From Erysipelotrichaceae bacterium (GTDB taxonomy: Bacteria; Bacillota_I; Bacilli_A; Erysipelotrichales; Erysipelotrichaceae): a stretch of DNA of 46,776 bases. Numbering within the stretch: position 1 is the first letter of the stretch; each line of letters opens with the position of its first letter. A model generated the notes under the pieces. The model was not told the origin of the DNA. It was given only the letters and a program-made list of their open reading frames with translations, and did not search any database. Position numbers and translations under genes: made by a program. Location of the stretch: contig JAHHRC010000003.1 in NCBI GenBank assembly GCA_020026035.1, forward strand, positions 1 through 46,776. The letters run 5' to 3'. Positions 1 through 7,334 of the stretch are shown here, piece by piece.

Positions 1-61
1 GTTATGGGTATTTAACTTAACTTTTTTCATCTTAAATTATACAAATAAATCGCCCGTACTG

Positions 62-74
62 TTTTTTTTTTTTT
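62..74. repeat. Homopolymeric T13 tract
   Basis: Thirteen consecutive T residues lie about 135 bp upstream of the surface-protein gene. No convincing hairpin precedes them, so they do not look like the tail of a terminator. Runs of this length are prone to slipped-strand length change. Confidence 0.8.
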
Positions 75-138
75 GAACATTTAGTACTATATATGTGGTT
101 AGAGCTAGTTAATGCTTTATACCTATATTTTTGATGCG

Positions 139-171
139 GCTGATTTTCTTTCGAACTTAAGTCGAATCAGC
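139..171. promoter_or_regulatory. Inverted repeat in the leader of the surface-protein gene
   Basis: GCTGATT (139-145) and AATCAGC (165-171) are perfect 7-bp arms around a 19-nt centre that contains the partly symmetrical TCGAACTTAAGTCGA. It lies about 40 bp before the start codon. It could be an mRNA hairpin or a protein-binding dyad. There is no T run after it, so it is not a terminator. Confidence 0.4.
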
Positions 172-209
172 TCGTTAAAAATTCTTAAATTTAAGGAAAG
201 GAAACGAAC

Positions 210-1964
210 ATGAAAAAATTATTCGGTGCAATACTAGCATTTTCTCTAGTATTCCCAACAATGAATGTGTACGCAACAGAAGGTGACCAAGTGCCACCAT
301 CACCAGCAACACCAACTGTTGAACCAGCAGATGGTCCAAAAGAACCAGCTCCAGGACCTAAGACACCTGCAGAATCTGAAGAACCTGCTGGAGAAGTTCC
401 TGCAGATAAGCAAGGTGAAACTCCAGAAGGCGGTGCTGAAGCAGCTAAACCAGCTAAACCAGCTGAAAATGCAGAAGGTGAAGCAGCTCCTGCTGAAGGC
501 GAAACTCCAGCTGCAAAAGATGAAAAGAAAGAAGAAGCTGCACCTGCTGTAGACGAATCTGCTGCTGGCGAAAAGAAGGAAGAACCTGCAGCTCCTGCTG
601 GAGAAAAAGAAAATGCTGAAGCTCCTGCTGGCGAGAAAGCAGAAGTAGAAGAAGATAAGAAAGCTGATAAAGAAGAAGTATCAGACAAAAAAGAAGCTGA
701 AGAAGAAAAGAAAGAAGAAAAAGCCGAAGATAAAGCAGTAGAAAAAGATTCCGACGTTAACTTTATCAAGGTTACAGACTCAATCAACAAAGGAGTTCCT
801 AGTATTTCAATTCAACAAGATAGTATGTCAACTTCATTTGTCAAAGTATCTGACGTTGAAGGAACTCTTTTAGAAGCGTACGAAGTAAAAGGATCAGTAC
901 AATTAGGATTAAATACATTTAATAATGTTGCTCTAGATCCATATATTGGACATACACTACGTATTAGTGTAAACGATGATGTATTCAAATTCGTAGTTAC
1001 ACCTATTGAAAATAATAACTTTAGAGTATCTATTTTCTCAGTTTCAAATGATGGAACTGATTTAAAGAATGATAAAGATACACTTGTAAGTTCCGATATT
1101 ATCAATGGAAGAACTCTAACTTATGCGCCTATTAAGTTAGAAACTCCAAGTTCACTTGTTAGCAAAGTTTCATATGTTATAAATTCAGCTGTACTAGAAT
1201 CTGCAATCGATTCTTATAAAGACAAAGATCAAATCAAGGTCTTAAAACAACAATTACCAAACGCAAAGAAAATTACACGTTCTATCAAGAGAACAAAAGT
1301 TGATGTTTCAACTCTTTCACAAAATGATTATCCATACGTGAAGAACTATGCTTCAAAGGCTAAAGATCAATATCAACTATTCGACATTACACATTTCGTT
1401 ACAGTTGATGACAATGCACCAGTTGCGATTTCTGAACCATATGTAATTGGACTTGAAAATGCATATGTATCAATTCCTCTATCAGAGTTGAATTTCCCAG
1501 CACTTAAAGATGGTTATAAGCGTAGTTACACTGTATTACACGACAATCACAAAGGTGGTCTACATACACTTCCTGCACATGTATCAGATGGATACTTAGT
1601 ATTCCAAACAAGCAGCTTCTCTCACTTCATCGTTGAATACAAAGATGAACTAATTGTGAAACCTGCTGCAGCAAATGCAGGAGCTAAAACTGTATCTACT
1701 AAGAATAATTCAGCTAGCACAGGTGTCCATGTTCAACCACATCCAGCTCCAGAAGGTGCTGTGTGGAATCCACTAACAGGACTATTCGATGCTAAGCCTG
1801 GTTACAAGTGGGATGATGCCAAACAAACATTTGTACGTGATGGTTCTGTAAGCCGTATCCCAAGCACAGGTGATGAAGGTCTAAACCTATACATCGCAAT
1901 GCTTGTTGCTGGTATGGTAGCTGTTGCTAGTGCATCTTACAAACTAGTACAATCCAAGCATTAA
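210..1964 (+). CDS. Sortase-anchored-type surface protein with Ala/Glu/Pro/Lys-rich stalk
   Basis: This 584-aa protein has a signal peptide (residues 1-22, basic start, hydrophobic core, VYA cleavage). Residues about 24-180 are low complexity, rich in A, E, P and K, with recurring PAGEK-like units, and probably form an extended stalk. Residues about 185-480 are an unrecognised folded part. The C-terminus has IPSTG (550-554), a hydrophobic helix and a short basic tail, the layout of a sortase signal with I in place of the usual L. It is thus probably fixed to peptidoglycan. A strong AAGGAAAGG site precedes the ATG, and a terminator follows at 1992. It runs toward the origin, head-on to the left fork. 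Its ligand or role cannot be told. The composition of the stalk alone means database matches there would not show homology. Confidence 0.8.
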   Translation: MKKLFGAILAFSLVFPTMNVYATEGDQVPPSPATPTVEPADGPKEPAPGPKTPAESEEPAGEVPADKQGETPEGGAEAAKPAKPAENAEGEAAPAEGETPAAKDEKKEEAAPAVDESAAGEKKEEPAAPAGEKENAEAPAGEKAEVEEDKKADKEEVSDKKEAEEEKKEEKAEDKAVEKDSDVNFIKVTDSINKGVPSISIQQDSMSTSFVKVSDVEGTLLEAYEVKGSVQLGLNTFNNVALDPYIGHTLRISVNDDVFKFVVTPIENNNFRVSIFSVSNDGTDLKNDKDTLVSSDIINGRTLTYAPIKLETPSSLVSKVSYVINSAVLESAIDSYKDKDQIKVLKQQLPNAKKITRSIKRTKVDVSTLSQNDYPYVKNYASKAKDQYQLFDITHFVTVDDNAPVAISEPYVIGLENAYVSIPLSELNFPALKDGYKRSYTVLHDNHKGGLHTLPAHVSDGYLVFQTSSFSHFIVEYKDELIVKPAAANAGAKTVSTKNNSASTGVHVQPHPAPEGAVWNPLTGLFDAKPGYKWDDAKQTFVRDGSVSRIPSTGDEGLNLYIAMLVAGMVAVASASYKLVQSKH

Positions 1965-1991
1965 TGAAATTTCTATAGACTTAAGTTCACT

Positions 1992-2022
1992 AGACTGACT
2001 GTTCAAAACGGTCAGTCTTTTT
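1992..2022 (+). terminator. Rho-independent terminator after the surface-protein gene
   Basis: AGACTGAC (1992-1999) pairs with GTCAGTCT (2011-2018), with a further GTT/AAC pairing inside the loop, followed by a T tract. Confidence 0.9.
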
Positions 2023-2101
2023 ATATTAGATTGTTTTGAGTTTTATGGATTCAGAAAGCTAACTTTATTGTATGACAAGCTAGTTCGGCAAACTACATCT
2101 G

Positions 2102-2115
2102 CGGTCATATGACCA
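2102..2115. promoter_or_regulatory. Palindrome, probable operator of the toxin-antitoxin module
   Basis: GGTCATATGACC (2103-2114) is a perfect 12-bp palindrome, extendable by TG/CA outside one mismatch. It ends about 9 bp before the -35 box of the toxin-antitoxin promoter. HTH antitoxins usually repress their own operon, so this is a natural candidate for the binding site of the HTH in the downstream antitoxin; that link is inference. Confidence 0.5.
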
Positions 2116-2123
2116 CAATTTCA

Positions 2124-2152
2124 TTGACAGAAATGATAAAAATAGCTATTAT
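2124..2152 (+). promoter_or_regulatory. SigA-type promoter of the toxin-antitoxin operon
   Basis: TTGACA (2124-2129), 17-bp spacer, TATTAT (2147-2152). The start codon lies 26 bp downstream. The -35 is perfect and the -10 has one mismatch. Confidence 0.8.
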
Positions 2153-2178
2153 ATTCATAACTTAATGGAGGTGACTAA

Positions 2179-2523
2179 GTGAGTTCTAAAGCTAGTGTAC
2201 TAGATATTAGAAATTTTCTTACCACTGCAAAGACCTTGATGGCTATAGGAAATTATGACTTTGTGCCAAGGAGAAAGAATATGCAGGCCTTAGCAGCACA
2301 TGGTCTTTCAATTATGGATGCGAAGTCAGAAATATTATCTCTTGTAGTTGCCGATTATTACAAAGGTCCTAAGAGAGACCTAGATCCAAGTAGACCAGGC
2401 GATATTTGGGAATTTAAGAAAATGGTTGATGGAGAACAATTCTACGTGAAACTAAAAATTGTGCAGGTAAATGGGAGAGATATCCTTAAAATCATTGGCT
2501 TTCATGAAGACGATTTTGTTTAG
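2179..2523 (+). CDS. MqsR-family toxin (predicted mRNA interferase)
   Basis: This 114-aa protein fits the MqsR type II toxin family, RelE-fold ribonucleases that cleave mRNA. The recognised features are a segment with DYYKGP near residue 60, an IWEFKK strand near 76-81 and a C-terminal YVKLKI...FHEDDF strand pair, in the same order as in MqsR. It is somewhat longer than E. coli MqsR (98 aa) because of its N-terminus. The start is GTG at 2179, chosen because TGGAGGTG lies 5 bp upstream and a good promoter ends 26 bp before. The toxin precedes the antitoxin, as in mqsRA. The pair is separated by 15 bp that hold the antitoxin's AGGAGAGGAGG site. Family assignment is from sequence pattern only; activity is not shown. 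Confidence 0.75.
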   Translation: MSSKASVLDIRNFLTTAKTLMAIGNYDFVPRRKNMQALAAHGLSIMDAKSEILSLVVADYYKGPKRDLDPSRPGDIWEFKKMVDGEQFYVKLKIVQVNGRDILKIIGFHEDDFV

Positions 2524-2538
2524 GAGAGGAGGTTTTCA

Positions 2539-3543
2539 ATGAAAAAGTATTGTGAAGAGTGTGGAAAAGAAGTTGAGACAAAAGTGATTTCAAAGAAAGA
2601 AATATTTAAAGTTCTTGGTGAAGATATTGAGATTCAAGCCCAGGTACTTGTATGTGCTGATTGTGGTGAAGAGTTCTATTGTGAAGAATTAGATAATGCT
2701 ACATTAATAAATGCCTATAACGAATACAGAAAAAAACATAAACTGCTTCTTCCTGAAGAAATAAAGCAAATTAGAGAACTCTACGGCTTAAGTCAAAGAA
2801 GTTTTGCTAAACTTCTTAATTGGGGCGATAAGACGATTCATAGATATGAGAATGGTTCAATTCAAGACAAGGCGCATAATAGTTTATTACTGTTTTTACG
2901 AAATCCCGAAAATTTGAAAGTTTATCTCTCGGAGAACGAACATTCACTTGATGAAAAACAGTTGTCTAAATTATTAGAAATTGTAAGCAAACTAATTGGA
3001 GAAAAGGATAAAGAACATGCTTGTAAGTTCTTGGATTTGTATATTTCCAGCAGTCCATCTATTAATAATGGTTTTAAAAGTTTTGATTACGAAAAATTTG
3101 GGGCGATGGTTGTATTTTTTGCAAGTAAAGGAACAGACTTGCTAAAGACTAAATTAATGAAATTATTGTACTATTCAGATATGATTTTTTATAAAGAAAA
3201 TTGTGTTTCGATTTCGGGAGTGGAATATGTACATTTACCATATGGTCCAGTTCCGGATAAATTTGATTTATTATTTGGAAAATTAGAAGCAGATCAAATT
3301 GCTCACATTGAAGTAGAATTTGATGGTTTATATGAACGCCATAAAGTGTTGCCAGATAGCGATGACTTTTTTGAGATTTTAACAGATGAAGAAATTGATG
3401 TTCTCGAACGCGTTTACAACAAGTTTAAGAGTTTTGGTTCTGTTGAAATTTCGAATTACTCACATAAGGAAAAAGGTTATTCTTCAACCTTACCAAAAGA
3501 AATAATTTCATATTCATACGCTGCAGATATTGAGCTAGATTAG
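2539..3543 (+). CDS. Antitoxin: MqsA-like zinc ribbon + HTH fused to a Panacea/SocA (DUF4065) domain
   Basis: This 334-aa protein has three parts. Residues 1-50 hold two CxxC pairs (C5/C8, C39/C42), a zinc ribbon like that of MqsA. Residues about 70-125 are an Xre-type HTH, with the YGLSQRSFAKLL and IHRYENGS segments typical of MqsA. Residues about 185-325 match the Panacea/SocA/DUF4065 domain (KLMKLLYYSD, YGPVPDKF, then a DEEIDVLERVYNKF helix). Canonical MqsA is about 130 aa and ends after the HTH, so this is a fusion. In MqsA the zinc ribbon binds the toxin and the HTH binds the operator. Panacea domains are known as toxin-neutralising modules paired with many unrelated toxins. The presence of both possible neutralising modules in one protein is notable. 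A terminator follows at 3596. Confidence 0.8.
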   Translation: MKKYCEECGKEVETKVISKKEIFKVLGEDIEIQAQVLVCADCGEEFYCEELDNATLINAYNEYRKKHKLLLPEEIKQIRELYGLSQRSFAKLLNWGDKTIHRYENGSIQDKAHNSLLLFLRNPENLKVYLSENEHSLDEKQLSKLLEIVSKLIGEKDKEHACKFLDLYISSSPSINNGFKSFDYEKFGAMVVFFASKGTDLLKTKLMKLLYYSDMIFYKENCVSISGVEYVHLPYGPVPDKFDLLFGKLEADQIAHIEVEFDGLYERHKVLPDSDDFFEILTDEEIDVLERVYNKFKSFGSVEISNYSHKEKGYSSTLPKEIISYSYAADIELD

Positions 3544-3595
3544 TAATAGTTTATTATGGTGCTCAAAATATTATGCAGTCAAAATCTTAAAATTG

Positions 3596-3637
3596 AGAAT
3601 CACACTTTCTGAACATATAGTGAGTGTGATTCTTTTA
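3596..3637 (+). terminator. Terminator closing the toxin-antitoxin operon
   Basis: AGAATCACACT (3596-3606) and AGTGTGATTCT (3623-3633) are perfect 11-bp arms followed by TTTT. It insulates oriC from the head-on operon on its left. Confidence 0.85.
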
Positions 3638-3789
3638 ATTGTAAGATGGTTTTACTTTTCGATGACAAAACTGGTTCGTTTTAAGTTGCCATTTCTGGCT
3701 ACATTTATCATGACGCTAACACCTATTAAGAGATACCTAAAAGGGAAACAGTTGTTGTGGATTATTGAATATTGTGAGTTAAATTGAGG

Positions 3790-4219
3790 TTGTTTTTAGA
3801 CTTTCCCACAGTTATCCACATAATTGTGGGAAAGTCTTTATTTTGATTTTAAACAAGTTTCTCACAGTGTGAAAAACACCATTTTCCACATATGTTGAAA
3901 ACTGTGGGTTTCAATTTTATGCCGATAATTATGCTGATTTTGAGTGTTTATAATTTGTTAACAATCAAATTCAATGTAGGGGTTTCCAACATTCTCCACA
4001 GTGGATAAAATTGTGGGTATATATTCCACATCAATATCCACACATAAAGTTGTGGAATCCTGTGGTAAACGTTACGAAGTCCTTATATAGCCTTAATAAT
4101 GCGGTATTCTATACTGTGGAAAACATGTGGAGAGTTGTTTTTACACTAGATTTTATCCACATGAACCCCTAAAATAGAAGTGCGCTGTTTTCCCACAGTG
4201 ATCTAAGGAGTATATAAAA
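3790..4219. other. oriC: oriC, DnaA-box cluster upstream of dnaA
   Basis: The 676 bp between the antitoxin and dnaA hold no credible gene. Perfect DnaA boxes TTATCCACA lie at 3812-3820 and 4153-4161. Close variants on both strands lie at 3802, 3825, 3882, 3992, 4000, 4012, 4034, 4051, 4115, 4126 and 4189. This is the upstream half of a bipartite origin, as in Bacillus subtilis, where the same region also controls dnaA transcription. A box variant at 4189-4197 lies within 25 bp of the dnaA start, which fits autoregulation. I could not place the dnaA promoter with confidence; TATACT at 4110-4115 is a possible -10 that touches a DnaA-box variant. Confidence 0.9.
3798..3837. other. DnaA-box hairpin at the left edge of oriC
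   Basis: AGACTTTCCCACA (3798-3810) and TGTGGGAAAGTCT (3825-3837) are perfect 13-bp arms. Each arm contains a DnaA-box variant (TTTCCCACA and its complement). The 14-bp loop contains the perfect DnaA box TTATCCACA (3812-3820). A T-rich tract lies on each side, so it could also stop transcription in either direction. Confidence 0.7.
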
Positions 4220-5635
4220 ATGAATCATGGTAAAGATCAGTACCTGATTACGTGTTGGGATCGGATACTACAATATTTGGTTACGAATCATATCGTTGAA
4301 CCAGAAATCGTAGATGGCTTCTATAGGGATGCATATCTCTATGAATTCAATGAACAGAAGGCAATCATTGCTTGTCCTAATATCATTGCGACACAAATCG
4401 TGTCTGAAGAAAAACAAACCTTCCAATCTATCTTTATGGAACTGTTTGGCTTTGATAATCCTATTGAAGTTGAAGTTACTCGTATTTCTGAATTAAGGTC
4501 GAGGAAACCAAAACCCGTTGTGCAACCGGTGGATACCGTTGTCCAACAACCAACACTGGATGGATTTGAATCCATGCCAATACAACCTGATCGTACTTTT
4601 CAAAACTTTGTAAAAGGCGATTGTAACCGCGAGTCGCAAGTAGCTGCTTTAGCTTGTGCGCATAATCCAGGTAAAAACTACAACCCTTTATTCATTTACG
4701 GTAATTCAGGACTTGGTAAAACCCATTTGTTGATGGCCATTGGTAACTACGTAAAGAATAAATATCCAAATATGAATGTCTATTACATTGAAAGTTTGAA
4801 GTTTGTGGAAAAGGTAGTACAAGCCATTCAAACAAACCAGATTGAAGCCTTTAAGAGGTATATGTGTAACCAAGATCTCTTATTGATTGACGACATTCAA
4901 TTCTTGGCTGGTAAGGAAAAGTCACATGAAGTTTTCTTTACCATTTACAACGAACTTGTAAACAATAAAAAACAGATCTGTATTGCCTCAGATCGTCAGC
5001 CAAAAGATATCAAAGGTCTTGAAGCTCGTTTGATTTCTAGATTCTCAAGTGGATTATCCGTTGGTATTGATACCCCAGAATTTGAAACTTCCTTAGCAAT
5101 TCTACGTATGAAGGTTAAGGGGACGGGTATTGATGAAAGTGAGATTGATGATCGTGGGCTTGCTTATATTGCAAGTAATTTCAACAGTAATGTAAGAGAC
5201 TTAGAAGGTGCTTTAAATCGCGTCATGTTCTTTGCGATTAACTTTGCCGACCCACAAGACAATGTGGATGGGGTCATTTCCTTTGAAACAGTTTGTACGG
5301 CATTAAAAGCACAGACTTCCACATCTTCTACCATTCAAGAAGGGGAAGAAGTTACGGATGATAAAATTATTACAACCGTAGCGGAATACTATGGTCTTAC
5401 AAAACAACAAATTGTTGGAAAATCTCGTACTCGTAACATTGCCAACGCAAGACATATTGCGATTTACCTAAATCGTAAGCTTCTTGATCTACCTTATGTT
5501 AAAATAGGTGATAAGTTTGGTGGTCGAGATCATTCCACAATCATTTCAAGTTGCACAAAGGTCGAAAAATTATTAAAACAAGACCCAGCATTTACACGTG
5601 CAATCAATGATATTAAGAAATTACTCAACTCCTAA
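4220..5635 (+). CDS. dnaA: Chromosomal replication initiator protein DnaA
   Basis: DnaA binds DnaA boxes as an ATP-dependent filament and opens the origin. The 471-aa protein has domain I (about 1-85), a short linker domain II (about 90-125), an AAA+ core with Walker A GNSGLGKTH (161-169) and Walker B LLLIDDIQFL around D224-D225, and domain IV with the DNA-binding signature GGRDHSTI (434-441). The Walker A reads GNSGLGKT where GGVGLGKT is common; both changes avoid the catalytic GKT. TAAGGAG precedes the ATG. The gene lies between the DnaA-box array and the unwinding element. Confidence 0.98.
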   Translation: MNHGKDQYLITCWDRILQYLVTNHIVEPEIVDGFYRDAYLYEFNEQKAIIACPNIIATQIVSEEKQTFQSIFMELFGFDNPIEVEVTRISELRSRKPKPVVQPVDTVVQQPTLDGFESMPIQPDRTFQNFVKGDCNRESQVAALACAHNPGKNYNPLFIYGNSGLGKTHLLMAIGNYVKNKYPNMNVYYIESLKFVEKVVQAIQTNQIEAFKRYMCNQDLLLIDDIQFLAGKEKSHEVFFTIYNELVNNKKQICIASDRQPKDIKGLEARLISRFSSGLSVGIDTPEFETSLAILRMKVKGTGIDESEIDDRGLAYIASNFNSNVRDLEGALNRVMFFAINFADPQDNVDGVISFETVCTALKAQTSTSSTIQEGEEVTDDKIITTVAEYYGLTKQQIVGKSRTRNIANARHIAIYLNRKLLDLPYVKIGDKFGGRDHSTIISSCTKVEKLLKQDPAFTRAINDIKKLLNS

Positions 5636-5710
5636 CTTTCAACAGTTCTCAACATATTACACACATAGAAAAAATGGGTGATTGTATGGACAATAAGCCA
5701 ATATCAGAAC

Positions 5711-5747
5711 TTACCCACACTTTCCACACCCTTAATAGTAATAAATC
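5711..5747 (+). other. oriC basal unwinding element: DnaA boxes, GC spacer, DnaA-trios
   Basis: Between dnaA and dnaN, TTACCCACA (5711-5719) and CTTTCCACA (5720-5728) form a tandem of imperfect DnaA boxes. A CCC spacer follows, then T and the trinucleotides TAA-TAG-TAA-TAA (5733-5744), and AT-rich DNA to about 5765. Box, GC stretch and TAG-like trios in this order are the known basal origin element in B. subtilis, where the trios load DnaA on one strand and opening starts. The rest of the 174-bp gap holds a small hairpin at 5766-5783. Confidence 0.75.
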
Positions 5748-5809
5748 TTTTAAATACATATATATGGGCGATTAAAAATCGCTCATCAAATTAAATCTCG
5801 GAGGCGAAC

Positions 5810-6946
5810 ATGAACGATTTAAAATTCCAAATCAACAAAGACAAATTCTATGCCGCATTACAAATTGCATCACGAGCTATTTCTTCCAATTCACCAGTAC
5901 CAGCTTTAGCAGGTATTAAAGTTGAAGCGACAGAAACAGAATTAAAGATTACAGGTTCTAATGCAAGCATTACAACATTCGTAAGTCTTTCCAATGAAAA
6001 GATTGACAACTTAGATCTATACATTGAAAGACCAGGTGTCATTGTCTTAGACGCAAAGTATCTATTAGACATTGTACGTAAGATGGACTCCATGGTTATG
6101 ACTGTGGAAATCATTGACGGTACATTAATCCAATTCCTTGGTAATAAAGCAAACTTCAAAATGAATGGATTCCAACCATCTAGTTATCCACCAAGTGATT
6201 CGATGATTCCTACTACGGTATTCGATATTGAAACAGCAATCTTTAAAGAAGCGATTGAACAAACCATCTGTGCGGTTAGTACAAAAACAGAAAGACCTGT
6301 TCTAACGGGTCTTAACTTCAATGCCGATGGTGAACAATTAGTCATCATCGCAACAGACTCATTCCGTCTTGCACGTAAGACATTATGTCTACAAACAACA
6401 CCATTCAACATTACAGTTCCAGCGAAGGTGTTAAGTGAAGTTCGTTCTGTCTTTGAACACGATGAAACAATCCACATTTCCTTAGATTCCAAACACATTA
6501 AATTCGAAAGTGAAAACATGTGGATTCTTGCACATCTTCTAGAAGGTGGATTCCCAAATGTTGGACGTTTGGTTCCAACCCAATTCAGTGATGAACTGAT
6601 CATGGATAAGATTCCTCTCATGCAATCGATTGACCGTGCTTCGATTTATAAAACAGACAGTGTTACAAATATCTGTTTAACAATCGATAGTTCTGAACAC
6701 ATTGAAATCACATCGAAAGACAAAGAAATTGGATCCTTCAAGGAAGACTTGTCTGCAATTCAATTTGAAGGTAATCCATTCAAGGTTACATTTGCAGCGC
6801 ATTACTTAAGAGATGCAGCGAAGGCCTTTAAGTCTGATCACATTCGTTTACAATTCACTGGTCAATTTACACCATTCATCGTAACCGAAGAAAATGGGGA
6901 TGGATCACTTCTTCAATTGATTCTTCCAGTTCGTACTAGCGACTAA
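5810..6946 (+). CDS. dnaN: DNA polymerase III subunit beta (sliding clamp)
   Basis: The 378-aa product has the usual length and three-domain pattern of the beta clamp, which dimerises around DNA and tethers the polymerase and repair enzymes. Recognisable segments are RPVLTGLNF near 164, the ATDSFRLARK motif near 180 and the C-terminal LILPVR near 368, which forms part of the partner-binding cleft. A GGAGG site lies 6 bp before the ATG. It is followed by its own terminator at 6955, so yaaA-recF-gyrBA has a separate promoter. Confidence 0.98.
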   Translation: MNDLKFQINKDKFYAALQIASRAISSNSPVPALAGIKVEATETELKITGSNASITTFVSLSNEKIDNLDLYIERPGVIVLDAKYLLDIVRKMDSMVMTVEIIDGTLIQFLGNKANFKMNGFQPSSYPPSDSMIPTTVFDIETAIFKEAIEQTICAVSTKTERPVLTGLNFNADGEQLVIIATDSFRLARKTLCLQTTPFNITVPAKVLSEVRSVFEHDETIHISLDSKHIKFESENMWILAHLLEGGFPNVGRLVPTQFSDELIMDKIPLMQSIDRASIYKTDSVTNICLTIDSSEHIEITSKDKEIGSFKEDLSAIQFEGNPFKVTFAAHYLRDAAKAFKSDHIRLQFTGQFTPFIVTEENGDGSLLQLILPVRTSD

Positions 6947-6954
6947 TTTTAACT

Positions 6955-6986
6955 AAGATACTTAGGTTTTCTAGGTATCTTTTTTA
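6955..6986 (+). terminator. Terminator after dnaN
   Basis: AAGATACTTAG (6955-6965) pairs with CTAGGTATCTT (6971-6981) with one G-T wobble and a 5-nt loop, followed by a T run. Confidence 0.9.
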
Positions 6987-6988
6987 TT

Positions 6989-7002
6989 TGTGAGCGCTAT
7001 CA
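6989..7002. promoter_or_regulatory. cre-like sequence upstream of yaaA
   Basis: TGTGAGCGCTATCA agrees with the CcpA consensus TGWAANCGNTNWCA at all but one defined position. It lies about 90 bp upstream of the yaaA -10 box. A single match of this degenerate motif can arise by chance. Confidence 0.3.
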
Positions 7003-7085
7003 AATTTCATGTTAAATCGTGCACAAGAAAACAAAAAAATAATCCACTTTAAAACAAGCAAAACCGCCAATTTAAGGCATTTTTA

Positions 7086-7094
7086 TGCTATAAT
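7086..7094 (+). promoter_or_regulatory. Extended -10 promoter of yaaA-recF-gyrB-gyrA
   Basis: TGC-TATAAT, with the hexamer at 7089-7094, is a perfect extended -10. No good -35 lies 16-18 bp upstream. It precedes yaaA by about 40 bp and follows the dnaN terminator. Confidence 0.65.
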
Positions 7095-7133
7095 GGTAGA
7101 GGTAATCAACATACGTGAAAGAAGGCGACAAGG

Positions 7134-7334
7134 ATGAGTAAAATCACAACAGAATATATCACTCTGCAGCAGTTTCTAAAGCTAGAAAACTTCGCATCAA
7201 CAGGTGGAGAAGCAAAGATTCTTTGCAAAGAATTAGACATTGTAGTCAATGGCGAAAAAGAAAACCGCAGAGGAAAGAAATTACGTCCAGGCGATGTAAT
7301 TTGTGTTGAAGGTAATACATTTACAATTGAATGA
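7134..7334 (+). CDS. yaaA: S4-domain RNA-binding protein YaaA
   Basis: This 66-aa protein is a lone S4 domain. It has a TLQQFLKLENFASTGGEAK helix pair and the VVNGEKENRRGKKLRPGD turn and strand that contact RNA in S4 proteins. The small S4 protein between dnaN and recF is a standard Firmicute neighbour, and the B. subtilis homologue has been tied to ribosome assembly. The stop codon overlaps the recF ATG (ATGA), so the two are translationally coupled. Confidence 0.92.
   Translation: MSKITTEYITLQQFLKLENFASTGGEAKILCKELDIVVNGEKENRRGKKLRPGDVICVEGNTFTIE

Noticed and set aside
191..790. Long minus-strand open frame rich in Ser and Ala
   Set aside because: It is the complement of the repetitive Ala/Glu/Pro/Lys-coding stalk of the surface protein; the biased composition removes stops. 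No ribosome site or promoter fits.
3593..3787. 64-codon open frame starting TTG
   Set aside because: Its first codons lie in the perfect terminator hairpin of the toxin-antitoxin operon, it has no ribosome site, and it runs into the DnaA-box region.
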